Origin: Desulfatitalea sp.
GTDB lineage: Bacteria; Desulfobacterota; Desulfobacteria; Desulfobacterales; Desulfosarcinaceae
Reading direction: 5' to 3'
DNA: 5,835 nucleotides
Assembly (NCBI GenBank): GCA_013041835.1
Contig: JABDRH010000356.1
Span: 1-5,835, forward strand
Shown: positions 1-5,363 of the stretch, in pieces
How the letters are laid out: every line of letters begins with the position of its first letter
Position numbering within the stretch: position 1 is the stretch's first letter
Program-made: the position numbers and the translations under genes
The notes under the pieces: model-generated
The model's input: the letters and a program-made list of their open reading frames with translations, nothing else
Database searches by the model: none
Told to the model about the DNA's origin: nothing

Positions 1-886
1 CAAGGTGGGTGTAGATCTGGGTGGTCGAGATATCCCGGTGCCCCAGGGCGCGTTGGACAAGCAGCAGATCGTTGGTGGCGCTGTACAGGTGGGTGGCAAA
101 AGTGTGCCGCAAGCCATGGGGCGTCAAATGTTTTTCGATGCCAGCCTGCTTCATCCAGTGGGCAAAGCGATTGGCGATCTGTCGTTGGCAAAGGCGGGTG
201 CCGCGATTGGACAAAAGGAGCGCCTCGACATCGGGTGTGCCAAGACGTCGACGTTCAATCAGATAGCGGCGTAGCAACCTGCGCAGGTCTGTCTTTATGA
301 ACTTGACCTGCACCACGTTACCCTTGGCTCTAATCCTGAGATGCTTGGCGTCCAGGTCGATGTCGTCGATGTCCAGCGCAGATAGTTCACCCAGCCGGAT
401 GCCGGTGCCAAGCAGGACCTCGATTATCACCCTGTCACGCAGTGAGGTGAATCCCGCTTGGCTCTTGAGGGTCTTGAGCAGGCGTCTTTTTTCCGCTGCG
501 GTCAAGAACTTGGGCGGCTGGCGTTTCAACCGATGCAGCCGGATCGTGCGCGCTGGGTTGTCCGTGGTGATGCCCTCCCTAACCGTCCAGGAAAAGAACG
601 CCCGTGTCGCCGCCTTCATACGGTGCAATGAGGCAGGCGAGCGTGAGCCTCTATCGGTGGTCAAGACATCGGGTGAAGCAAACACCCAATCCAGTAGCGA
701 GGAAGCGACCTGCCGGCAGGACAAGCCAGGAGCCTTGCGTTCGGCCACACGGGCGACAAGCGCAAGGTCCCGGCGGTATGCGTCTATGGTCGCAGGCGAC
801 TTGTTTTCGGCTGTCAGGCGGGCGCAGAAGCCCTCCAGGGCTGCCGCCATGCTCAGGTCAGTATTACTGCTATTGCTGCTGTTCAT
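1..886 (-). CDS. Tyrosine recombinase (phage integrase family), 3' end cut by window edge
   Basis: Site-specific DNA recombinase that cuts and rejoins DNA through a 3'-phosphotyrosine link. It probably integrates or excises the element carrying it. About 295 residues are visible. Residues ~13-115 form the helical N-terminal core-binding domain and ~130-295 the catalytic domain. The full catalytic set is readable: R164 in GTGIRLGEL, K188 in RAKGN, H257 and R260 in HGLRH, H283 in GHR, and the nucleophile Y292 in IYTH. The frame is open to the left edge, so only a short C-terminal tail should be missing. I chose ATG 884-886, with AAGG nine bases upstream and a 17-bp overlap with the preceding gene. 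An alternative ATG at 848-850 lacks a clear ribosome site. The chosen start gives an Asn/Ser-rich leader (MNSSNSSN). Last gene of a three-gene leftward cassette. XerC/D-like in layout, but the context argues for a mobile-element enzyme rather than the housekeeping Xer. Confidence 0.93.
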   Translation of the reverse strand, partial: MNSSNSSNTDLSMAAALEGFCARLTAENKSPATIDAYRRDLALVARVAERKAPGLSCRQVASSLLDWVFASPDVLTTDRGSRSPASLHRMKAATRAFFSWTVREGITTDNPARTIRLHRLKRQPPKFLTAAEKRRLLKTLKSQAGFTSLRDRVIIEVLLGTGIRLGELSALDIDDIDLDAKHLRIRAKGNVVQVKFIKTDLRRLLRRYLIERRRLGTPDVEALLLSNRGTRLCQRQIANRFAHWMKQAGIEKHLTPHGLRHTFATHLYSATNDLLLVQRALGHRDISTTQIYTHL

Positions 887-1241
887 CGTTCTCTGCCTTG
901 ATTTTGCTGTGACCCATGGGGGTGCTTTTGGGAAGGGGCAGCGTTTCGATTCGGCCAGTCTCATTGGCCCAGACCATCATCATGCGAAAGACGCGGACCG
1001 TTTTGGCCACTGTGCGCTCGGCTCTTACGCTTCCGTCGGGGAGGTTGTGCAGGGCGGCCGATTTGAAAAACTTGCCCACGTGAAGCGGCTGGATGCCGGT
1101 GATCGGTTTGTCGTTGCCGAAGAAAGCGCCGGCTTGTTCCAGGTCCTTGGAATAGGTGTAAAGCGTTCTTTCCTTTTTGCCGGTCTCGCGCAGATGTTCG
1201 ATGAAGTCCTTTGCGGTTTGTTCAAAGCTGTGTTCGGTCAT
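870..1241 (-). CDS. Stand-alone integrase core-binding (SAM-like) domain protein
   Basis: A 123-residue protein resembling only the N-terminal core-binding domain of tyrosine recombinases. Residues ~5-103 follow that domain's usual pattern: FIEHL, a basic turn (GKKERT), TYSKDL, an aromatic FF, a VGKFF helix, then R/T/K-rich helices ending in VWANETGRI and a proline (LPLP). That is where a catalytic domain would normally begin. Instead the protein stops after a polar tail ending in QQQ. No catalytic R, K, HxxR or Y motif is present. The start is well supported: AGGAGG lies seven bases upstream (1249-1254). The stop overlaps the recombinase start by 17 bp, so translation is probably coupled. 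Likely role (inference): DNA-binding accessory or competitor of the downstream recombinase at its sites. It could instead be a decayed duplicate, but the strong ribosome site and intact frame argue against that. Confidence 0.82.
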   Translation of the reverse strand: MTEHSFEQTAKDFIEHLRETGKKERTLYTYSKDLEQAGAFFGNDKPITGIQPLHVGKFFKSAALHNLPDGSVRAERTVAKTVRVFRMMMVWANETGRIETLPLPKSTPMGHSKIKAENDEQQQ

Positions 1242-1248
1242 GATTTTT

Positions 1249-1254
1249 CCTCCT
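1249..1254 (-). promoter_or_regulatory. Strong ribosome binding site of the core-binding-domain gene
   Basis: Read on the minus strand this is AGGAGG, a perfect Shine-Dalgarno core, seven bases before the ATG at 1239-1241. It fixes the start of the 123-residue protein. It is a much better site than the one in front of the recombinase, which suggests the accessory protein is made at a higher level than the enzyme. Confidence 0.8.
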
Positions 1255-1271
1255 GTGTGTTTGGTGGTGCA

Positions 1272-1463
1272 TCAGTTCAAAAACGTATCGATCTCGTTGA
1301 GCAGTTCTTCTACGTGCCCGAGATCGCCCACATGGCCCCAGCTAACCACCGGCTCGGCATGCCTGGCGAGCTTGTCCTGGATTTTGGAGAGCAGTGCGGC
1401 GATGCGTTTTTGTTTTTCCCGATAGGCGGCAAGGGCTTTTTCCTGGTTGGTTTTCCTGTCCAT
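1272..1463 (-). CDS. Small helical protein with WGHVGDLGH motif, first gene of the recombinase cassette
   Basis: A 63-residue protein of unknown function. Residues ~1-36 are a strongly charged, probably coiled-coil helix (NQEKALAAYREKQKR, then KIQDKLARHA). They are followed by the motif WGHVGDLGH at 42-50 and an acidic helix (VEELLNEIDTFLN) to the end. There is no signal peptide or membrane segment, so it is probably cytoplasmic. AAGGA lies ten bases before the ATG at 1461-1463. It ends 30 bp before the core-binding-domain gene and is first in the leftward cassette. From the motif's compactness and the intact frame I infer a conserved accessory protein of the recombination unit, perhaps a partner of one of the two recombinase-like proteins. 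I cannot name its family with certainty. Confidence 0.75.
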   Translation of the reverse strand: MDRKTNQEKALAAYREKQKRIAALLSKIQDKLARHAEPVVSWGHVGDLGHVEELLNEIDTFLN

Positions 1464-1604
1464 GCGTTTGTCTTCCTTTCAGATCGAAGTGCTTTGCGGG
1501 ATCGTCCCGCGTCATGTCCAATCATGCTTGGAAGACGATTAAAATCAAGTGGTTAATGATGCCTTGCGGTAATTGATGTCAACGGTAGAAGAAAGGAGTC
1601 GAAC
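1464..1604. promoter_or_regulatory. Divergent intergenic region between recombinase cassette and late operon
   Basis: These 141 bp separate the leftward cassette from the rightward head operon, so promoters for both should lie here or be read in from outside. The region is more AT-rich than its flanks around 1534-1577. A possible weak rightward promoter is TTGGAA at 1528-1533 with GTTAAT at 1552-1557 (18-bp spacer), about 50 bp before the lipoprotein start. On the minus strand a TTTAAT box (1538-1543) could serve as a leftward -10, but no good -35 sits at the right distance. A perfect inverted repeat lies at 1496-1510. The promoter guesses rest on weak hexamer matches only. Confidence 0.35.
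1496..1510. repeat. Perfect inverted repeat, 6-bp arms with 3-base centre
   Basis: The sequence GCGGGA-TCG-TCCCGC is a perfect dyad, 33 bp upstream of the leftward cassette's first start codon. No T-run follows on either strand, so it is not a standard intrinsic terminator. It could be an operator, a hairpin in the leader of the leftward transcript, or a binding site for a cassette protein. The symmetry is directly visible; the function is not. Confidence 0.5.
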
Positions 1605-1877
1605 ATGAAGAAAAAAGTATTGGAATGGTTGGCCGTGCTGACCCTGGCCTTTGCGGTAAGCGGGTGTGCCACCTCCCAGCCGCCCGAGGAGATCCGCTCG
1701 GCAGTATCGGTGATCAACCGATACACCGCCGAATACGTGACCGAAGCCAACAAGGCCCTTACCGAAAGTGGCCGGGCCGATGCGGGTCGTTTGGTCGGTA
1801 TCGGCATGCGGCTGCAGATGGCGGCAAACGCCTTGGACCGCTGGGCCAACGGGAAAGAAACGGAGGCTGCCAAATGA
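1605..1877 (+). CDS. Small phage-associated lipoprotein
   Basis: A 90-residue protein with a lipoprotein signal peptide: positively charged start (MKKK), hydrophobic stretch to ~18, and the lipobox VSGC with the lipidated cysteine at C21. The +2 residue is alanine, which in Proteobacteria favours transfer to the outer membrane. The mature part is about 70 residues, begins ATSQPPEE and is otherwise predicted helical and soluble, with no further membrane segment. The start is supported by GAAAGGAG six bases upstream. It overlaps the next gene by ATGA. A small lipoprotein upstream of terminase recalls the outer-membrane spanins (Rz1 type) of phage lysis, but it is not proline-rich beyond PP and no inner-membrane partner is visible, so the spanin role is only a guess. 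It could also be a lysogenic-conversion lipoprotein. Confidence 0.85.
   Translation: MKKKVLEWLAVLTLAFAVSGCATSQPPEEIRSAVSVINRYTAEYVTEANKALTESGRADAGRLVGIGMRLQMAANALDRWANGKETEAAK
1862..1866 (+). promoter_or_regulatory. Ribosome binding site that sets the start of the 92-residue gene
   Basis: GGAGG lies seven bases before the ATG at 1874-1876, inside the end of the lipoprotein gene. It decides against the longer reading of this frame from 1625, whose upstream part only shadows the lipoprotein gene. Confidence 0.75.
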
Positions 1878-2152
1878 AGACGATCCTGGAACAGAACAGC
1901 GAAATAGTGCGCCAGGCCGGAAAGGCGTTGGTCAAGATCGGCGCCGACCTGGCCGATGGGCAGATCGATGGCGCGCTGGACAAACTAGAAACCGCCAAGC
2001 AGCAGTACAAGGAATGGGAGGAACTGGATAAGGCCATCGCCGACATCGAGCAGGCCGGCCGCGGCAATAAAGCCAACCAAGCCGTTCAGCATGTGTTGAC
2101 GCAACTGGTCGGAACCATCCTGGCCACCTCCATGCTGGGCAAATCGGACTGA
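1874..2152 (+). CDS. Small helical protein directly upstream of the large terminase; small-terminase candidate
   Basis: A 92-residue protein I do not recognise. It appears almost wholly helical. Residues ~1-62 are rich in charged and heptad-like positions (e.g. DGALDKLETAKQQYKEWEELDKAIADIEQ), followed by a short Gly/Asn break (GRGNKANQ, 62-69). The C-terminal helix (~70-88, VLTQLVGTILATSML) is apolar or amphipathic. There is no signal peptide or obvious helix-turn-helix. Its start overlaps the lipoprotein stop (ATGA), and its stop overlaps the terminase start (TGATG), so the three genes are probably co-translated. The position immediately before TerL is where small terminase subunits usually sit, and small terminases often oligomerise through helices, so it is a candidate for that role. 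Equally it may be a lysis-related partner of the lipoprotein. Confidence 0.8.
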   Translation: MKTILEQNSEIVRQAGKALVKIGADLADGQIDGALDKLETAKQQYKEWEELDKAIADIEQAGRGNKANQAVQHVLTQLVGTILATSMLGKSD

Positions 2153-3678
2153 TGGTCGGGATAACCGCCCAAGAGCGCAAGCTGGCTGAAACCCTGCGCG
2201 ATCCTGTCTTGTGGGGTCAGGCCTACCTGTTCAACCGGGACGGCTCCGGACGTATCTATTGGGATCACCAGGTGGATGACCTGCGATGTACGGACAGGAA
2301 CATCATCCACCTGGATGGTCGCGATATCGGAAAGACCCAGTGTATCGCGGCGGACGCTCTGCATTTTGCCTTTACCACCCGCGGCGGACAAGGTCTTGTC
2401 GCTGCACCCCACCAGGGCCATCTGGACACCATCATCGAGGAGATCGAGTTCCAACTCGACACTAACCCAGACCTGATGAACAGCGTGGCTCTGACGAAGT
2501 ACGGCAAACCCAAGATCCATCGCAAGCCATATTTCCGCCTGGAGTTCACCATCGGCTCGGTCCTTTACTTCCGGCCCGCCGGTGCATACGGCGACGCTTT
2601 CCGTTCCCTGCACGTGCAACGGATTTGGGTGGACGAAGGCGCCTGGCTCACCGAGCGGGCCTGGAAGGCCCTGCGCCAATGCCTTAAGTCCGGCGGCCGG
2701 CTGCGCATCTACTCCACCCCCAACGGCTTGCGGGACACCACCTATTACAGGCTTACGCTGTCCGAACAGTTCACGGTGTTCCGCTGGCCTTCCTGGCTCA
2801 ATCCCAACTGGAACGCGGAACGCGAGAGCGAGCTCTTGGAGTTTTACGGAGGCCGGGACAGCGCCGGCTGGCAGCATGAAGTGGCAGGCGAGCACGGCAA
2901 GCCTTCCTACGGCGCCTTCAACGTCGAGCAGTTAAACTTGTGCCGCCAGGAAGTGATCGAGTACCAGAAGATCGTCATCACCGACAGCGAGCTGCGCGAC
3001 TGCGAAACCGAGGATGCGGCCCACGATCGCTTGGAGATGCTGCTGAACCTGACGCCCCGGGCCGGCCTGTATTGGATCGGCGGCGACCTCGGATATACCA
3101 ACGATCCCACCGAATTAGTGGTCTTCCAGGAGAAGGAGATCGGCGAGCGCAGCCTACTCAAGATGATCCTGCGCCTGCATCTGAAGCACGTCGCCTATCC
3201 GCACATCGCTCAGGTCATCGCCCTGCTGGAGCGCTACTTCACACCGGCAGGCATCGGTGTGGATAACGGCGGCAACGGTTTATCCGTGGTGCAGGAACTG
3301 CTCACTCTGGACAAGTACAAGGGATTGGATCTGGAAGGCCGTCTGAAAGGTTACGACTTCGGCGGCATGACCCGTTTGGCGGTTCGCGATGGCAAGGAGG
3401 TCAAGAAACGCACCAAGGAGTTGATGACCAGCCTGATCAACGGCGCCATCCAGCGCAAGCAGCTCATTTTCCCTGCCGAGGACCTGGAAATTGAGGATCA
3501 GTTCACCACCCACACCTACACCTTGCGCGATGGCAAGATCATCTACTCCAAGGGCAACGACCATGTTATCGACGCTGTGCGCTGCGCCATGTTGGTGCGT
3601 GAAGAAGGTAACCTCGATCCTATCGGTGAAGAGACGGTCTCTCTTAAGCCAGTGTTCACCGATCCAGTGTTCATCTAA
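2152..3678 (+). CDS. Phage terminase large subunit (packaging ATPase/nuclease)
   Basis: Motor protein that cuts concatemeric phage DNA and pumps it through the portal into the prohead using ATP. The 508 residues match the usual TerL length. The ATPase domain (~1-250) has a terminase-type Walker A (DGRDIGKT, 55-62, with the terminase-typical arginine at R57), Walker B IWVDEGAW with D161/E162, and the coupling motif STPNG at 188-192. The RNase H-fold nuclease (~300-485) has acidic residues at D312 (GGDLGYTNDPT), D371 (GVDNGGNG) and D474 (HVIDAVR), the expected metal-binding triad. The start is the ATG overlapping the upstream stop as TGATG. There is only a weak ribosome site, which points to translational coupling. 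All catalytic residues are intact. The portal gene follows after 167 bp. Identification rests on motif order and is strong; the exact subfamily (headful or site-specific cutting) cannot be read from the sequence. Confidence 0.95.
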   Translation: MVGITAQERKLAETLRDPVLWGQAYLFNRDGSGRIYWDHQVDDLRCTDRNIIHLDGRDIGKTQCIAADALHFAFTTRGGQGLVAAPHQGHLDTIIEEIEFQLDTNPDLMNSVALTKYGKPKIHRKPYFRLEFTIGSVLYFRPAGAYGDAFRSLHVQRIWVDEGAWLTERAWKALRQCLKSGGRLRIYSTPNGLRDTTYYRLTLSEQFTVFRWPSWLNPNWNAERESELLEFYGGRDSAGWQHEVAGEHGKPSYGAFNVEQLNLCRQEVIEYQKIVITDSELRDCETEDAAHDRLEMLLNLTPRAGLYWIGGDLGYTNDPTELVVFQEKEIGERSLLKMILRLHLKHVAYPHIAQVIALLERYFTPAGIGVDNGGNGLSVVQELLTLDKYKGLDLEGRLKGYDFGGMTRLAVRDGKEVKKRTKELMTSLINGAIQRKQLIFPAEDLEIEDQFTTHTYTLRDGKIIYSKGNDHVIDAVRCAMLVREEGNLDPIGEETVSLKPVFTDPVFI

Positions 3679-3693
3679 GATTGGAAGAGGAAT

Positions 3694-3703
3694 ATCAATT
3701 GAT
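3694..3703. repeat. AT-rich palindrome with flanking arms after terminase
   Basis: ATCAATTGAT is a perfect palindrome. GGAAT (3689-3693) and ATTCC (3708-3712) can add five more pairs around it with a small bulge. TTTT (3713-3716) and TTTTT (3721-3725) follow. It resembles a weak terminator or attenuator but the stem is AT-rich, and the portal gene downstream presumably needs to be read through it. Confidence 0.35.
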
Positions 3704-3800
3704 AGAAATTCCTTTTGGCATTTTTCAGGTCTGCCATATCCGACGCTTCTCACTCGTCTCCGGTAGGTAACCCGCCATGAATAGATTCCGGCCAGCACGT

Positions 3801-3832
3801 GCAAGCTGTGCGGCCGCTGCGGCCTGACTTGC
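3801..3832 (+). repeat. GC-rich stem-loop just upstream of the portal gene
   Basis: Outer arms GCAAG (3801-3805) and CTTGC (3828-3832) enclose GGCC (3812-3815) and GGCC (3821-3824), with a GCTGC loop. The structure ends two bases before the portal Shine-Dalgarno and is not followed by a T-run. It could modulate portal translation or stabilise a processed mRNA end. The pairing is visible; the role is inferred. Confidence 0.35.
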
Positions 3833-3834
3833 CA

Positions 3835-3840
3835 AAGGAG
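3835..3840 (+). promoter_or_regulatory. Ribosome binding site selecting a GTG start for the portal gene
   Basis: AAGGAG ends five bases before GTG 3846-3848. This supports GTG as the portal start; there is no in-frame ATG near enough with a comparable site. Confidence 0.7.
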
Positions 3841-3845
3841 ACCCC

Positions 3846-5363
3846 GTGGAAATCAACGCCCAACCAGAAGAAAAACAAACAAGCTTGGACGCTACCGGCT
3901 TTGTTATCGCGCCCATGGCGGCGGCTGCCGCATTGGATTCGACTGCGTTTAGCAAGGTCAACGCCTCTCAGGCGGTCCCGGCCACATGGGAAGAGCGTGC
4001 TCGCAAGGCCTGGGAATATTATGTCGAAGAGCCACTAGTGAAAAACTGTGTCAACTCCTGGCGCACCTTCGCCGTGGGTGATGAGATCAAGATCACCGGC
4101 GACGACGACAAACTAAAAGAGGAAGCCACCGAGGCGGCCTACCGGCTGAACCTGTCCCAGTTCGTCAAGGACATGATCCTGCAGCTCCTGGTCAAGGGCG
4201 ACGCAGTGGGTTTCAAACGCTACGCCCAGTCAGGCCGGGATATCGATGAGCTTGTCTGTGTCAACCCGGTCTCGGTCAAGGTCAAGTACGCCCAGGGGGA
4301 GCTGACCGAAGCCCAGCAGTTTCCGGAAGAAACAGGCGCTGGAGAGCCTATCCCTCTGCCGGTGGACCAGGTGATCCATCTTAAGTGGGACGCGCCGGCT
4401 TTTTCGCCCAGGGGCAACTCCCTGGTGCTGCCGGCCTTCCAGTCCATCGCCCTTCTGCGGGACTACCGCCGGGCCGAGCAGGCCATTGCCAAACGCTGGG
4501 CCACGCCATTTCGCCTTCTCAAGGTAGGCGGCGCCTTCGGCCAGAAGATGGTGATGCCCGATCAGAAGATGCTCGAGCAAGTCCGCGACATGGTCAACAA
4601 GATGGATATGAAAAGCGGTCTGGTGGTGCCGTTTTACGTGACCGTGGAAACCCACGGCACCGACGGTCAGGTGCTCAAGGTCGAAGACAAGGTCAAGGAG
4701 GTCAAGGAAGACATCGTCGTGGCCCTGGGGCTTTCGCGCTCGCTGGTTACCGGCGACGGTCCCAATTTTGCCACCGCATCTGTCAGCCTGCAAAAAATGA
4801 TGGTCATGATCCGCGAGATCAAGCAGGCCGCTCGCAGGCTGTTGGACTGGGTCTTCGACGACTGGATGGAACTGCATGGACACAACGACAAGACCCTGCA
4901 GTTCATCTTCAACGACCTGGATCCCTCCGATGCCGTGGATTTCAAGAAGCTGCTCATCGAGCTTTACGACCGTAAGCTGATCAGTCGTTCCAGCTTGCAG
5001 ATTAAGATGGATCTGGACCCGGACATCGAGGCCGCCAACCGCGAAAACGAGCGCAAGGACATTGACCTGATGGATGAAAAGCAGGTCAAGCCTGTGGTGG
5101 ACATGGTGGTCGCCGGAATACTGAGCGTGACCCATGCCCGCAAGATGCTGGGTATCGAGGAGAATGCGGAACGCGGAACGTCGAATGCGGAATCACTGTC
5201 AGACGCCCATTGGGAGGACGAAGGTCTTTCCGCTTCTGCCGGTGCACTGTGTGGTGAATGCGACCACCTTGACCGGGGGCGAAACCACTGTCATATCCAT
5301 AAGGCTGAACGAACAGTCGACTCTCCAGCCTGTCGTTTCATCGACCGCAGCGAGTCCGCGTGA
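3846..5363 (+). CDS. Phage portal protein with a Cys/His-rich C-terminal tail
   Basis: Forms the ring at one head vertex through which terminase packs DNA and to which the tail attaches. It has 505 residues, a normal portal length. Visible portal-like traits are an N-terminal segment with W72-R73-T74-F75, a central region (QVIHLKWDAPAFSPRGNS, 175-192, then PAFQSIALLRDYRRAEQAIAKRW), a region around GLSRSLVTGDGPNFATASVSLQKMM (295-319) leading into the helical stem, and the DLDPSDAVDF region at 358-366. There are no enzyme motifs. The start is GTG with AAGGAG five bases ahead. The C-terminus is odd. After IEEN the gene contains four 7-bp repeats (residues ~440-447). Then comes a tail with C469, C472, C482 and C496 plus several histidines, reminiscent of a small zinc-binding module. 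It lies between terminase and the minor head gene and overlaps the latter by TGATG. Portal identity rests on weak sequence cues plus strong context. Confidence 0.85.
   Translation: MEINAQPEEKQTSLDATGFVIAPMAAAAALDSTAFSKVNASQAVPATWEERARKAWEYYVEEPLVKNCVNSWRTFAVGDEIKITGDDDKLKEEATEAAYRLNLSQFVKDMILQLLVKGDAVGFKRYAQSGRDIDELVCVNPVSVKVKYAQGELTEAQQFPEETGAGEPIPLPVDQVIHLKWDAPAFSPRGNSLVLPAFQSIALLRDYRRAEQAIAKRWATPFRLLKVGGAFGQKMVMPDQKMLEQVRDMVNKMDMKSGLVVPFYVTVETHGTDGQVLKVEDKVKEVKEDIVVALGLSRSLVTGDGPNFATASVSLQKMMVMIREIKQAARRLLDWVFDDWMELHGHNDKTLQFIFNDLDPSDAVDFKKLLIELYDRKLISRSSLQIKMDLDPDIEAANRENERKDIDLMDEKQVKPVVDMVVAGILSVTHARKMLGIEENAERGTSNAESLSDAHWEDEGLSASAGALCGECDHLDRGRNHCHIHKAERTVDSPACRFIDRSESA
5164..5191 (+). 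repeat. Heptanucleotide tandem repeat inside the portal gene
   Basis: Four consecutive 7-bp units: ATGCGGA, ACGCGGA, ACGTCGA, ATGCGGA. The first and last are identical and the middle ones differ by one and three bases. Because 7 is not a multiple of 3, the three frames are cycled and the protein reads NAERGTSNAE. It marks the junction between the portal body and the cysteine-rich tail. Confidence 0.6.

Larger units (their letters stand above)
3679..3845 (+). other. Terminase-portal intergenic region without a convincing gene
   Basis: This 167-bp gap breaks an otherwise overlapping operon. Its first ~50 bp are noticeably AT-rich and contain a perfect 10-bp palindrome, ATCAATTGAT (3694-3703), flanked by GGAAT and ATTCC arms and followed by TTTT and TTTTT runs. 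The second half is GC-rich with a hairpin at 3801-3832 just before the portal ribosome site. A 16-residue reading frame (ATG 3777, stop 3825-3827) has only a weak AGGT ahead of it and an alanine-run sequence, so I do not call it a gene. The region may hold an internal promoter or partial terminator, or be the scar of a lost small gene. Confidence 0.5.

Noticed and set aside
297..1556. Long plus-strand open frame of 419 codons
   Set aside because: It is antisense to the whole recombinase cassette, which has unmistakable catalytic motifs and good ribosome sites on the minus strand. The plus-strand product is low in recognisable motifs and lacks a ribosome site.
1577..1582. Perfect TTGACA on the minus strand as -35 of the recombinase cassette
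   Set aside because: At 16-19 bp downstream there is no acceptable -10 hexamer; the best TTTAAT box is 33 bp away.
1599..1604. GAAC-containing sequence as an IS91-type insertion boundary
   Set aside because: A four-base match is expected by chance, no transposase is in view, and the bases are part of the normal spacer before the lipoprotein start.
2086..2895. Minus-strand open frame of 269 codons
   Set aside because: It lies opposite the terminase gene, whose Walker and nuclease motifs are clear. Long antisense frames are common in GC-rich coding DNA.
3777..3827. 16-residue leader-peptide-like frame before the portal gene, its stop inside the hairpin
   Set aside because: It has only a weak AGGT ribosome match and an alanine run from GC-rich DNA. 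A leader-peptide attenuator is possible but unsupported.
3800..3900. CxxCxxC-like frame suggesting a small zinc-finger (Com-like) gene before the portal
   Set aside because: The frame has an upstream stop and no usable start codon before the cysteines, and it overlaps the portal start.
4230..5135. Minus-strand open frame of 301 codons, His/Leu/Asp-rich
   Set aside because: It is antisense to the portal gene. The composition is what the reverse complement of GC-biased coding sequence gives, and no ribosome site was evident.
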